DNA of 51,748 nucleotides, taken from JAUVZF01 sp964539385 (GTDB lineage: Bacteria; Planctomycetota; Phycisphaerae; FEN-1346). Under the pieces are notes generated by a model. It saw only the letters and a program-made list of their open reading frames with translations, was not told where the DNA came from and ran no database searches. A program made the translations under genes and the position numbers. This document shows positions 26,126 through 35,143 of this stretch, piece by piece. Location: NCBI GenBank assembly GCA_964539385.1, contig CAZIJC010000016.1, positions 1-51,748 of the forward strand, given 5' to 3'. The number at the start of each line of letters is the position of its first letter. The first letter of the stretch is position 1.

Positions 26126-28378
26126 TTACTGCCGCACGTGGCCGGCGGCCAGGCGCTCGCGAACCACGGCGGCCGTAAGGCCTTCGAAGCGGACCGTCGT
26201 CCGCCGGTGGCCAAAGGGGATGGTCACGTTGCCCCCATCCGCGTCGGGCAGGTCGATGGCCTTGCCGAAGATATCCGTCGCACAGACGCGGTCGGCATCG
26301 GCCTTGACGAGTAGCCGGCCCGGCTTGCCGGTGGCGTGCCAGAGGGTGAGGACGCCGCCGCCGGCATCGCCCACGCAGGCGCGGAGGTCGGCTTCGCCCG
26401 CCACCTTCCCGAGAGGCTCCACGCGGACGAACTCGGGTGCGGCTCCCGGCTGTCGGCGGAGCAGGACGACGTCCGCGCCCGTGTCGCGCAGCCGCTTGCG
26501 CGCGGCCTCCGGCACGGTGCCGGCCGTCCGCAGCGTCTCGTAGGCGCGGACGATCTCGAGGATGCCGGGCGTCAGCGGGTGGCGGTCCATACTCGCGAAA
26601 CTCGTCTGGAGCGAAATCGGCGCGTCGTAGGCGAGCGACTTGCCCATCAGGTACTCGATCTGGTCGAGTTGGAGGCCGTCGAAGTCTTTGCCGCGCGGCC
26701 AGATGCCGAACCATCCGAGTTCGCCGGGTATCCTGTCTTCTCGACAGCGCAGCATGCAGGAGACGCTCCGGTCGACGTGCTCCTTGACGGTCGGCAGGCG
26801 GTCCCACGTGCCGCCCGCGATGAGCCGCCCGCGGATCGTGTTCGAGTACGTGTCCACGGTGCCGCGTCGCGTAAACGAGTGCCACAGGTTGTGTGTCATG
26901 ATGGTGCCCATGTGGATGAGGGGCCGCTTCGTGAACTTGCTCATGGCGGCGGCCTGGAACTTCGAGACGTAATGGGTGAAGCGCCGGCGGTCCACGTCCT
27001 CGCCGCCGTCAAAGTAGACCATGTCGAAGCCGCACGTGTTGAAGATGCGGGCGAGGCGGCCGGTCGCCTCGGCCAGCAGCGTCGTCTCCTGGTCGATGAT
27101 GTAGCCGTTGATGCATCCGTCCACGCCGCAGTGGCGGCAGACGGCGCCGGCCTTGTGTGCGGCGGCGCGGGTGCCCCAGGCGCCGCGCTCGCAGCCCAGG
27201 AAGGTGTTCCACTTGCCCTCGGGACCGATGCGGGCATAGCGGATGATCTCGTCGTCGAGGATGGTCTCCTGGTGTTTCGCAACGCCGCCCTCCCAGGTTT
27301 TCTGCTTGGCGGCGGCGCTGCCGGGCCACTGGCTCAGGTCGGTCGAGGTGCGGACCTGCGTGTCCTTGGGGCCGATGTCGCCGGCGAGCGTGGCGGTCCG
27401 GTCCACCCAGAACCGCCGGTCGGGCACGGGCGTGACGTAAGCGTCGGTCTTCGAGATCTTCGAGGCGTAACAGTGCATCCCAACGAGGATGCCCGCCTCG
27501 TGCAGCCGCGCTACCGTCCGCCTGAGCGACTCGATGCGGTCGGGATACCGGTTCGTGTGGAACGTGTAATGGCCGACGGTGCGGCACCAGGAGTGCGAGA
27601 GGATCATCACCTGCTTGAAACCCGTCCGGCGGCACAGGTCGATGACCTTCCGGGCGTCGGCCTCCCCGAAACGGAGGAACCAGTAGGAGCCGCGCGCCGG
27701 CGGCAGGTCCTTCGAGGGCACCCCGCCGCCTTCGTTTCGCGGCAGTGCATACTCCGCCGCGACACGCTGGAGGATGCCGCTCAGATGCTTCGTTGGGGCG
27801 GTGATGAGCGCCACGCCGGCGCCCTCGAGGCGCGGGCCGGGCTCGTCCTGCGTCGAGCAGGCCAGTTCCACGTAGCCGTTGCGGCGCCGGGCCTTGCCCC
27901 GGGTCCGGAGGTTGGCGGCCGTCAGGCAGACGGCGCTGGTATCGTCCCAGCCGCAATTCAGCCGCGGGCCGACGTGCTCGGTCAACGTGACGCCGAGGCG
28001 GACGATGACAAGGTGTGTCGGCCGCACGCCCTCGACCTTCTCCAGGCGCAGCGCGACCCAGTCGGGCTCCGTCTTGACGGCGTAGACGAGGCGCGTGTCG
28101 ATGACGGCAAAGCCGACCGTCAGGCGCTCGCCGTCAAGGTGTGCGGAGTTCGCCTCGTGCCACGTGCCGCCGACGCGGGCGGAGGCGAAAGGCACCTTCG
28201 CACCGGCGGCGCAATGGTCCTTGCCGCAGGTTTTGTCGAAGAGGCAGCGCCAGAGGGCGTCTTGCCCGAGGACGGCACGAAAGCGGGGGTTCTCGAAAAC
28301 CACCTCGCCCCGCGCGGTGTGCGCCAGAGCCGCGAGGACCGCAAGACCGGCTATCAGGGACCAGTGTCGCGTCTGCAT
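26126..28378 (-). CDS. exported glycosidase-like protein, unknown
   Basis: The protein has 750 residues with a signal peptide (1-24). The front is beta-rich (about 25-230, opening VVFENPRFRAVLG). A probable TIM barrel (about 230-620) contains GFKQVMILSHSWCR, LHEAGILVGMHCYASK and FDMVYFDGGEDVDR; the last has the spacing of a glycosidase acidic strand. The C-terminus is a small beta-sandwich. I recognise no named family. Similar architecture is found in uncharacterised polysaccharide-active proteins of planctomycetes. ATG 28378 has GAGGA five bases upstream, while ATG 28384 would lie on top of that site. It converges with the DUF4091 gene. Confidence 0.7.
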   Translation of the reverse strand: MQTRHWSLIAGLAVLAALAHTARGEVVFENPRFRAVLGQDALWRCLFDKTCGKDHCAAGAKVPFASARVGGTWHEANSAHLDGERLTVGFAVIDTRLVYAVKTEPDWVALRLEKVEGVRPTHLVIVRLGVTLTEHVGPRLNCGWDDTSAVCLTAANLRTRGKARRRNGYVELACSTQDEPGPRLEGAGVALITAPTKHLSGILQRVAAEYALPRNEGGGVPSKDLPPARGSYWFLRFGEADARKVIDLCRRTGFKQVMILSHSWCRTVGHYTFHTNRYPDRIESLRRTVARLHEAGILVGMHCYASKISKTDAYVTPVPDRRFWVDRTATLAGDIGPKDTQVRTSTDLSQWPGSAAAKQKTWEGGVAKHQETILDDEIIRYARIGPEGKWNTFLGCERGAWGTRAAAHKAGAVCRHCGVDGCINGYIIDQETTLLAEATGRLARIFNTCGFDMVYFDGGEDVDRRRFTHYVSKFQAAAMSKFTKRPLIHMGTIMTHNLWHSFTRRGTVDTYSNTIRGRLIAGGTWDRLPTVKEHVDRSVSCMLRCREDRIPGELGWFGIWPRGKDFDGLQLDQIEYLMGKSLAYDAPISLQTSFASMDRHPLTPGILEIVRAYETLRTAGTVPEAARKRLRDTGADVVLLRRQPGAAPEFVRVEPLGKVAGEADLRACVGDAGGGVLTLWHATGKPGRLLVKADADRVCATDIFGKAIDLPDADGGNVTIPFGHRRTTVRFEGLTAAVVRERLAAGHVRQ

Positions 28379-28462
28379 GACCATCCTCGTTTTCCACCGT
28401 CCGTGCGACGCGAGTCTAGCAGACCGGCACGCACGGTGCAACGTGCCCGACGGGCGAATGGC

Positions 28463-28491
28463 TTGCGGAAACCCGGGCTCACTCGTATTCT
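28463..28491 (+). promoter_or_regulatory. promoter for the toroid/DUF4159 gene
   Basis: TTGCGG (28463-28468), 17 bases, TATTCT (28486-28491). It overlaps the start of a triple direct repeat. Confidence 0.45.
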
Positions 28492-28494
28492 ATA

Positions 28495-28545
28495 GTGCAT
28501 CCAACCGGCGGGTGCATCCAACCGGCAGGTGAATCCAACCCGGGC
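28495..28545 (+). repeat. three 17-bp direct repeats
   Basis: Units of the form GTGCATCCAACCGGCGG start at 28495, 28512 and 28529 (the last begins GTGAAT). They lie at the expected transcription start, so they could bind a regulator on successive faces of the helix. Confidence 0.65.
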
Positions 28546-28585
28546 CAGAGCCGTCCACTGCAATAGGGAACAGAGGAGTTTCTGC

Positions 28586-30904
28586 ATGAAAGGCGTGTGC
28601 GTTGCCGTTTGTCTGGCGGTCCTTATGTTGCCGTCGGCCGTCTCCGCGGCGCAGGCATCGAAGAAGGGCGCCGTGACCGACGAGTCTGTCCGCAAGGCCA
28701 TCGAGAAAGGCATCAAGTACCTGGTCAAGCAGCAGCAGAAGGACGGCACGTGGAAGGAGAAGAAACAGAACCATGCCCAGCAACCGTGTGGCTGCTCGGA
28801 ACTGGCTCTGCTGACGCTCATCTACACGGGCGAACACCCGAACCGCGAGTACGTTTCCAAGGCCCTCGACGCGGTCATCGCCCGCCCCCTCGATTACACC
28901 TACGCCATCTGCTGCCGCGCGATGGCGCTGGCGCACGTCCAGAACAAACTCATCGCCAAGAAGCGGGACCTCGTCCGCACGGCCCTGAAGCGCGACGTCA
29001 AGTGGCTTGTGGCCACCCAGGGGCCGAAGGGGGGGTGGGGGTATACCGGCACCTCCGGCGCGAGGACCAGCCGCACGTACGAAGACCTCTCCGTGACGCA
29101 GTTGGTGATCCTGGCCCTCCGCGAGGCCAGCCTGGCCGGCGTCGAGATCCCGAGGAGCACCTGGCAGCGGGCCCAGGGCAAGTACTTCCGGACACAGCAG
29201 GGCAACGGCTCGTGGAGTTACATCGAAGGCGACAATGACCAGGGCTACGGGTCGATGACGGCGGCGGGCCTGGCCTCGGTCTTCATCACCCTCGACAACC
29301 TCGACGTGGCCAGCGGATGCCCGTGCTCCGGCGGACACTCCGGCACGCGGAACGCCGAGATCGACCGGCGGATCGACAAGGCGCTCGGATGGCTCGAAAA
29401 AAACTTCAAGGCGGACACGAACCCCAACGGCAAGGCACGGCGAGAGAACCGCATCCATTACTGGCAGTACAGCGTGGAGCGCGTCGGCGCCGCCGCCGGG
29501 TACAAGTATTTCGGCGGGCACGACTGGTTCAAGGAGATCGCCGGGCACCTTCTGAAGAGCCAGCAGGGCAACGGCTCGTGGAACGGCAATTACGGCCAAG
29601 TGGTCTCGACCTGTTTCGCCGTCATGTTCCTGTTCAAGGGCCGCGGGCCGATCCTGTTCAACAAACTCGAGTTCGACGGTCTCTGGAACAATCACCGTCG
29701 CGACATCTACAACCTGACTTCGTACATCTCGAAGAACAAGGAGCAGATCTGCCACTGGCAGATCGTGAACCTCAAGGCCCCCGTCGCGGAACTGCACGAT
29801 GCGCCGATCCTGTTCATCACCCCCGAAGCGCCGCCGCCGTTCGACGAGAAGGCCAAGGCGAAACTCCGCCGGTTCACCGACACGGGCGGCACGATCTTGC
29901 TGGAGGCGTCGTGCGGCAACGTGAACGTCAGGAAGTGGTTCCACGAGTTTATCGCAGAGGTCTGGCCCGAGTGGAAACTCAGGCCACTCGGGCCGGACCA
30001 TTACTCCTTTGTCGACCCGTACAACCTGCACAAGCGGCCGGAGGTTCTTGGCCTCAACGATGGGCTGCGTACCTTCCTGTTCTACGCCGCCGACGATATC
30101 TCCTGCCTGTGGCACCAGAAGGCTTATGCGTCGCGCGGGTACCTGTTCAACTGGGGGATCAACTTGGTCGCCTATGCCACCGACGCCGCGCCGCTCCGCG
30201 CGAAACTTGCCGCACGCGAACCGAAGCCCGATGACCGCTACAAGAAGCAGTCGGTGGCGGGAGGGTCCGGGAAAAACCTCCGCGTTGCCCGCGTCAAGCA
30301 CCCCGGAAACTGGAACGTGGGCGTCCGCTACAAGGGGTTCGACCGCCTGAAGAAGTACATCCAGGACAAGGCCGGCCTCTCGGTCGAGGTGAATGAGGGA
30401 GGCGTGGCGCCCGGCGGCCTGGGCGCTTGCGACGTGGCCTATCTCACGGGCAGCGACGCCTTCGACATGAACGCCGCCGACGTGGCGGCCCTGAAGGCGT
30501 TTGCCGCAAAGGGCGGGTTCCTGTGGTTCGAGGCGGCCGGGGGGGCGCTGGATTTCAACGGAGCGCTGCGAAAACTTGCCCAGCAGGCGAACTGGCAGAT
30601 CACGCTGCTTGCCAAGGGCCACCCGCTGATAAGCGGCCGGATGGGCGGCCCGAAGGGATTCAACCTGACGACCAACGTCCGATTCCGCCGGGCACTCAAA
30701 GTGGTGCGCACCGGAAGGCCGCAGGCCGAACTGCACGGCGTCTTCGACGGCGACCGGATGATCGGCGTCTACTCGCCGCTCGACATCGTCTTCTCCGCCA
30801 CGCCGTACCAGGCATGCATGTGCCGGGGCTACCAGAGTCCCGACGCCGAGGCCGTTGCCACGAACATCCTCCTTTACGCCACAAGCGGCCGGCCGCAGCG
30901 GTAA
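28586..30904 (+). CDS. exported alpha/alpha-toroid (terpene-cyclase-like) protein with DUF4159-like domains
   Basis: The protein has 772 residues with a signal peptide (1-23). The first half (about 28-350) is a prenyltransferase/squalene-cyclase-like toroid with repeated QxxDGxW-like motifs: YLVKQQQKDGTW, GPKGGWGYTG, TQQGNGSWSYIEGD and SQQGNGSWNGNYGQ. No cyclase DDTA-type motif is visible, so it is probably a binding or structural fold. The second half holds two Rossmann-like DUF4159 segments (about 375-550, PILFITPEAPPPF, and 560-770, DVAYLTGSDAFDM). This architecture is widespread in planctomycetes and its function is unknown. ATG 28586 follows GAGGAG. Confidence 0.85.
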   Translation: MKGVCVAVCLAVLMLPSAVSAAQASKKGAVTDESVRKAIEKGIKYLVKQQQKDGTWKEKKQNHAQQPCGCSELALLTLIYTGEHPNREYVSKALDAVIARPLDYTYAICCRAMALAHVQNKLIAKKRDLVRTALKRDVKWLVATQGPKGGWGYTGTSGARTSRTYEDLSVTQLVILALREASLAGVEIPRSTWQRAQGKYFRTQQGNGSWSYIEGDNDQGYGSMTAAGLASVFITLDNLDVASGCPCSGGHSGTRNAEIDRRIDKALGWLEKNFKADTNPNGKARRENRIHYWQYSVERVGAAAGYKYFGGHDWFKEIAGHLLKSQQGNGSWNGNYGQVVSTCFAVMFLFKGRGPILFNKLEFDGLWNNHRRDIYNLTSYISKNKEQICHWQIVNLKAPVAELHDAPILFITPEAPPPFDEKAKAKLRRFTDTGGTILLEASCGNVNVRKWFHEFIAEVWPEWKLRPLGPDHYSFVDPYNLHKRPEVLGLNDGLRTFLFYAADDISCLWHQKAYASRGYLFNWGINLVAYATDAAPLRAKLAAREPKPDDRYKKQSVAGGSGKNLRVARVKHPGNWNVGVRYKGFDRLKKYIQDKAGLSVEVNEGGVAPGGLGACDVAYLTGSDAFDMNAADVAALKAFAAKGGFLWFEAAGGALDFNGALRKLAQQANWQITLLAKGHPLISGRMGGPKGFNLTTNVRFRRALKVVRTGRPQAELHGVFDGDRMIGVYSPLDIVFSATPYQACMCRGYQSPDAEAVATNILLYATSGRPQR

Positions 30905-30919
30905 GGCCCCTCTGGAACC

Positions 30920-31074
30920 GGTGGCATGGCCACGCTTGCGTGGCCATGTGGGTTCTTGGCGGGTGGCATGGCCACGCTTGCGTGGCCATGTGGGTTCTTG
31001 GCGGGTGGCATGGCCACGCTTGCGTGGCCATGTGTGTTCCTGGCGGGTGGCATGGCCACGCTTGCGTGGCCATG
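30920..31074. repeat. 42-bp tandem palindromic repeat array
   Basis: Three full units of 42 bases start at 30920, 30962 and 31004, and a partial fourth starts at 31046. Each unit holds the palindrome CATGGCCACGC TT GCGTGGCCATG followed by a GTGGGTTCTTGGC-type spacer. A related single hairpin is at 38473-38497. It lies between convergent genes. Confidence 0.9.
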
Positions 31075-31113
31075 GGTGCATGAGCCGGCTGAAGTCTGCT
31101 CCTTGCCGCCGGG

Positions 31114-31845
31114 CTACGAGGGCGCTTTCGTCGCTTCCTTCGTTTCAGCCGTGCCCTTCGCAAGGGCCGCCTTCACGAGCGGGATCCACATCTCGTATCC
31201 CTTGCGGTTCAGGTGGAGCATGTCCTTGAGGAAGATATCGGTGCGGGGGGCGCCGTCGGCGCGCAGCATCGGCGTGGCGACGTCGATGTAGGTCAGGCCC
31301 GCCTCGGTCTCGGCGTACTGGCGGACCATCCGGTTGGCCTCTCTGGCCTGGGGCCAGACTTTGGCGCGGCGCGGGCTCGGCTTGATGGCGAGGAAGTGAA
31401 TGGGGACGCGCGGCAAGGCCTTTCGGACCTTCGCGACGAACGTCTTGTAGTCCGCCAGGATCCGCTCGGGCGTCTTGCCGGCCCACACGTCGTTGTCGCC
31501 GGCGTAGAAGACGATCTGCCTCGGCCGGTAGCGGATGACCAGCCGCTCGGCGTAATGGATCTGGTCGGAGATATGGCTTCCGCCGATGCCGCGCGCGATG
31601 GCCGTCGTCGGCTTGAAATCGTCCGCAATGCGCTTCCACATGCGGATCGACGAACTGCCGACGAACAGCACGGCCCCCTCCGGCGGCGACGATTCCCGAT
31701 CCTGTTTCTCGTATGCCTGGACCTGGCCTTCCCAGCGGTTGGCGCTCTTCGCGGGTGTCTCGCCTGCGAAGGTGTCTATGGCGGCACACCGTGTGCCGGC
31801 AAGAACCAGGGTGATTGCCGCGGCAACGCAGAGTCTGCTGCTCAT
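31114..31845 (-). CDS. SGNH/GDSL-type esterase, exported
   Basis: The protein has 243 residues with a signal peptide (1-22). SGNH blocks are visible: block I VLFVGSSSIRMW with the nucleophile Ser, block II RGIGGSHISD, block III YAGDNDVW, and block V DMLHLNRKGY with the catalytic Asp and His. The GSSSIRMW variant is typical of planctomycete carbohydrate-esterase-like SGNH proteins, so it may deacylate sugars. ATG 31845 has AGGAG seven bases upstream; ATG 31866 lacks a site and adds non-signal residues. Confidence 0.92.
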   Translation of the reverse strand: MSSRLCVAAAITLVLAGTRCAAIDTFAGETPAKSANRWEGQVQAYEKQDRESSPPEGAVLFVGSSSIRMWKRIADDFKPTTAIARGIGGSHISDQIHYAERLVIRYRPRQIVFYAGDNDVWAGKTPERILADYKTFVAKVRKALPRVPIHFLAIKPSPRRAKVWPQAREANRMVRQYAETEAGLTYIDVATPMLRADGAPRTDIFLKDMLHLNRKGYEMWIPLVKAALAKGTAETKEATKAPS

Positions 31846-32091
31846 TGTGCCACTCCTTTTCGCCATGTAGCGTTCCCCCCGGTCTGCCTGTCCCGTGCGG
31901 CGATGTCGCCATCCTACCTGATTCTGCAAAGAGGTCACGCGCTGTTTTGCGCGTCACCCCGCACGCTCGGTGCTGAGAAATAACTATTGACGGCCGGCGG
32001 CCGGGCTGAGAGAGTATGCGTTCCGGCGCGGCGGCTGAAGCGTACCGGGCGGCTGCGCGCTTGGCCCTGCGAGCGAAGCAAGGAGACTGCC

Positions 32092-32406
32092 GTGGCACAA
32101 TTTCACCATGTCGGCGTTCCGACGGACGTCGAGCACCCGGACGAGACGTACATTGAGGGCGGCGGGGTTCACATCACTGACCCGGCGGCCAGCCCCTACC
32201 ACTTCGAGTACCTCAGGTTCGAGGCCGACAGCCCCTTGCCCGACCTTATGAAGACGACCCCCCACGTCGCCTATATGGTGGACGACCTGGCTGCGGCCAT
32301 GGAGGGCGAAGAGGTCCTGCTCGAGCCCTTCGAACCGATGGAGAACCTCCGCGTGGCGTTCATCGTCAAGGACCGTATCGTGGTGGAACTGATGCAGGAG
32401 ATCTAG
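32092..32406 (+). CDS. VOC-superfamily (glyoxalase-like) small protein
   Basis: A 104-residue protein with one VOC/glyoxalase-like fold. Recognisable parts are FHHVGVPTD at the front, ITDPAASPYHFEYLRF, HVAYMVDDLAAAM and a final VKDRIVVELMQEI. The conserved His and Glu residues could bind a metal. The true start is GTG 32092, seven bases after AAGGAGA. It lies 49 bases before dhaK and appears to head the cassette. Its role is unknown: it could be an isomerase/epimerase-like step or a binding protein for the cassette's sugar. Confidence 0.8.
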   Translation: MAQFHHVGVPTDVEHPDETYIEGGGVHITDPAASPYHFEYLRFEADSPLPDLMKTTPHVAYMVDDLAAAMEGEEVLLEPFEPMENLRVAFIVKDRIVVELMQEI

Positions 32407-32455
32407 CCCGGCGCCGGGTTCCTGCCAAGCACGTGACAGAAAGGTGGCTCAGGCG

Positions 32456-33457
32456 ATGGCAATGAAAAAGTTCGTGAACGACCCCGACAACCTTGTCAGC
32501 GAGTTGCTCGAAGGCTACGCACTCCTGCACGCCGGCAAGATCCGCGTGACCGGCAGCGGCATGGTCGTTCGCGCGAAGCCCAAGGACGAGGGCAAGGTGG
32601 GCGTCGTGACCCTCGGCGGCAGCGGACACGAGCCGGCCCTCAGCGGATTCGTCGGCGAGGGCATGCTCGACATCAGCGTGGCGGGCGAGGTCTTCGCCGC
32701 ACCGGGTGCGCCGGCCTGCCTGGAGGCGCTCAAGGCCGCCGAACGCGGGGCGGGCGTCCTGTTCGTTGTCCTCAACCATCCAGGCGACGTCCTCGCGGCC
32801 AACCTCACGATGCAGATGGCCGAGAAGGAGGGGCTGAACGTCAAGCAACTCCTGACGCACGAAGACATCGCCGGCGGCCCGCGCTCCGAGCCGGAAGGAC
32901 GCCGCGGTCTGGTCGGCTGCATCCCCCTCTACAAACTCGTCGGCGCGGCGGCCGAGGCCGGTAAGACGCTCGATGAAGTCCTGGCCATCGGCGAAGCGTA
33001 CGAGCGCAACATGGCCACACTGGCCGTGGCCGTCACCAGCGCCACCCATCCGGCCACCGGCGAAGCCATGTTCGAACTCGCCGACGACGAGATGGAGATC
33101 GGCATGGGCCAGCACGGCGAGGCCGGCACCGGCCGCATGAAACTCAAAAGCGCCGACGAGACCGCCGAAATCATGCTCGAGATGCTTCTGAACGACCTCA
33201 ACGTCCAGGCCGGCGAGCAACTGCTCGTCATGCTGAACGGTGCCGGAGCAACGACACTCATGGAACTGTTTATCCTCTTCCGCCGGGTGCACCAGGTCCT
33301 CACCGAGAAGGGCGTCAAGATCGCCTGCTCCCGCGTGGCCGAGGACCTGACCGTCCAGGAGATGGCCGGCTTTCAGATGCACATCGGCCGTGTTACCGAT
33401 GAGATGGTTGACCTGTGGAACGCGCCCTGCGACACGCCGTTCATGACCGTCCGGTAG
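32456..33457 (+). CDS. dhaK: dihydroxyacetone kinase subunit DhaK
   Basis: A 333-residue DhaK of usual length. LGGSGHEPALSGFVG binds the ketone substrate. The catalytic His, which binds the ketone covalently as a hemiaminal, lies in EIGMGQHGEAGTGR. DhaK holds the substrate while DhaL supplies the nucleotide. ATG 32456 follows AAGGTGG by eight bases. No PTS-type DhaM is visible, so the phosphoryl donor (ATP or PTS) is open. DhaK homologues also act on other short ketoses such as erythrulose and apulose, so dihydroxyacetone is not assured; the neighbours favour a larger ketose or an AI-2-like molecule. Confidence 0.95.
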   Translation: MAMKKFVNDPDNLVSELLEGYALLHAGKIRVTGSGMVVRAKPKDEGKVGVVTLGGSGHEPALSGFVGEGMLDISVAGEVFAAPGAPACLEALKAAERGAGVLFVVLNHPGDVLAANLTMQMAEKEGLNVKQLLTHEDIAGGPRSEPEGRRGLVGCIPLYKLVGAAAEAGKTLDEVLAIGEAYERNMATLAVAVTSATHPATGEAMFELADDEMEIGMGQHGEAGTGRMKLKSADETAEIMLEMLLNDLNVQAGEQLLVMLNGAGATTLMELFILFRRVHQVLTEKGVKIACSRVAEDLTVQEMAGFQMHIGRVTDEMVDLWNAPCDTPFMTVR

Positions 33458-33496
33458 GTCCGCCGCGCGGCAGCCCAGGCCAGATGGGGCGAGCAC

Positions 33497-34144
33497 ATGG
33501 CCGAGACGATCGGTTACGATGAGATGGTGCGAATGCTTCGCGGCGCCGCCGAGAAGGTGACCACCCAGCACGACATGCTTTCGAAACTCGACGCCGCCAT
33601 CGGCGACGGCGACCACGGCACCGCGATGAGGCGGGCCATGAGTTGTCTCGTCAAGGCCGTCGCCGACAGCCGGTCACGCGACTTGGCGAGCGTCCTGAAC
33701 GACGTCGGCTGGGCCATCCTGAGCGCGGGCGGAGGGTCCACGGGGCCGCTTTTCGGCACCTTCTTCATGGGCATGGGCGAGGCTGCGGCCGATCACGCGA
33801 CCCTTGATGGGGCCGCTCTGGCCGAAGTGTTCGAGGCGGCGCTGGCCGCCGTCAGGAAGCAGACCAAGGCCGACCTGGGCGACAAGACGATGATCGACGC
33901 CCTCGTGCCCGCCGTCGAGGCTCTGCGGGCGGCCGTGGAGGAAGGACTCGACCCCGCCGAGGCCCTCGAAAGGGCCGCCCACGCCGCCCAAAAGGGCGCT
34001 GCCTCCACCAAAGACATGCAGGCCCGCTTCGGCAAGGCCAAGAACCTGGGCCAGCGCACGCTCGGAACGCCGGACCCCGGCGCCACGTCGGTCAGCCTCG
34101 TCTTCCGGGGCTTCGCCGACGGCCTGGCCGCCGGCGGAACGTGA
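33497..34144 (+). CDS. dhaL: dihydroxyacetone kinase subunit DhaL
   Basis: A 215-residue DhaL nucleotide-binding domain. LDAAIGDGDHGTAM supplies the Mg-ADP-binding Asp residues, and ILSAGGGSTGPLFGTFF, LGDKTMIDAL and TPDPGATS are family signatures. It lies 39 bases after dhaK and 57 before the aldolase gene, so all three should be co-transcribed. It works with DhaK to phosphorylate a ketone in the cytoplasm. Confidence 0.95.
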   Translation: MAETIGYDEMVRMLRGAAEKVTTQHDMLSKLDAAIGDGDHGTAMRRAMSCLVKAVADSRSRDLASVLNDVGWAILSAGGGSTGPLFGTFFMGMGEAAADHATLDGAALAEVFEAALAAVRKQTKADLGDKTMIDALVPAVEALRAAVEEGLDPAEALERAAHAAQKGAASTKDMQARFGKAKNLGQRTLGTPDPGATSVSLVFRGFADGLAAGGT

Positions 34145-34201
34145 TCGGACCGCGCGGCTGTGCACGTACCGGGATCAAAGCGTTGAAAGGAGACAGTTCG
34201 C

Positions 34202-35095
34202 ATGCCGGGACCAGAAGACGCCAAGAGCAAGAAGAACTTCCACGTGGACGTTCCGATGAAGGCGGAAGGGTTTTTCCTCCGCGGCGCGAACGCCCTCGAC
34301 TGGGGAATGAAGAACCGGCTCAGCCGCATCTTCAACCCCGACACCGGCCGCACCGTCATGCTCGCCTTCGATCACGGCTACCTGATGGGGCCGACCACGG
34401 GACTGGAGCGGATGGACGTGACGGTGGTCCCGCTCATCCCCTACGTGGACTGTCTGATGTGCACGCGCGGGGCGCTGCGGACGTGTATCCCCCCCGAGAC
34501 CCGCAAGCCCGTCTGCCTTCGCGTCAGCGCCGGGGCGACCGTCCTGAAGGACGACATGAGCGACGAGTGCATCGGCGTGGACATCGAAGAGGCCGTCCGC
34601 CTCAATGCCGCCGCCATGGCCGTCCAGTGCTACGTCGGCGGCGCGTGCGAGCGGCAGACGCTGGATAACCTCTCGAGGGTCATCAATGCGGGGAATCGCT
34701 ACGGCATTCTCACGCTCGGCGTGACGGCCGTCGGCAAGGAAATGGCACGCGACGCCCGGTATCTGGGCATGGCCAGCCGCGTTCTGGCCGAACTCGGCGC
34801 CCACTACGTCAAGACCTACTTCTGCGCCGAGAAGTTCGAGGAAGTGGTGGCGGGGTGCCCGGTTCCGATCGTCATCGCGGGCGGCAAGAAGATCCCCGAA
34901 CCCGACGCCCTGAAGATGGCTTACCAGGCCATCGACCAGGGCGCCCTCGGCGTGGACATGGGCCGCAATATCTTCGCGGCCGACGACCCCGTGGCCATGG
35001 CGCAGGCGGTCCGGGCCGTGGTCCACGACCTCGAAAAACCCGACAAGGCGTACGAGATGTACCGCGACCTGATAAGCGGGAAGCAAGAGGATTGA
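34202..35095 (+). CDS. lsrF: LsrF-like class I aldolase/thiolase
   Basis: The protein has 297 residues and is close to LsrF along its whole length. ALDWGMKNRLSRIFNP, TVMLAFDHGYLMGPTTGLER, LMCTRGALR, YVKTYFC with the Schiff-base Lys, CPVPIVIAGGKKIPE and GVDMGRNIFAADDPVAM are all as in the family. LsrF cleaves phosphorylated AI-2 (3-hydroxy-5-phosphonooxypentane-2,4-dione) with CoA. No lsrK or lsr transport genes are present, so the DhaKL pair next to it may supply the phosphorylated substrate, or the enzyme may act on another keto-sugar phosphate. ATG 34202 has GAAAGGAGA upstream. Confidence 0.9.
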   Translation: MPGPEDAKSKKNFHVDVPMKAEGFFLRGANALDWGMKNRLSRIFNPDTGRTVMLAFDHGYLMGPTTGLERMDVTVVPLIPYVDCLMCTRGALRTCIPPETRKPVCLRVSAGATVLKDDMSDECIGVDIEEAVRLNAAAMAVQCYVGGACERQTLDNLSRVINAGNRYGILTLGVTAVGKEMARDARYLGMASRVLAELGAHYVKTYFCAEKFEEVVAGCPVPIVIAGGKKIPEPDALKMAYQAIDQGALGVDMGRNIFAADDPVAMAQAVRAVVHDLEKPDKAYEMYRDLISGKQED

Positions 35096-35143
35096 GAGCC
35101 TCGCCCGGGACGTTTTGATCCCAACGGAAAGGAGTTGTGAATC

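Noticed and set aside
30920..31074. CRISPR array
   Set aside because: The units are tandem with no variable spacers, and no cas gene is near.
31986..32020. Promoter with TTGACG and TATGCG before the VOC gene
   Set aside because: The two boxes are about 22 bases apart, too far for a sigma-70 promoter.
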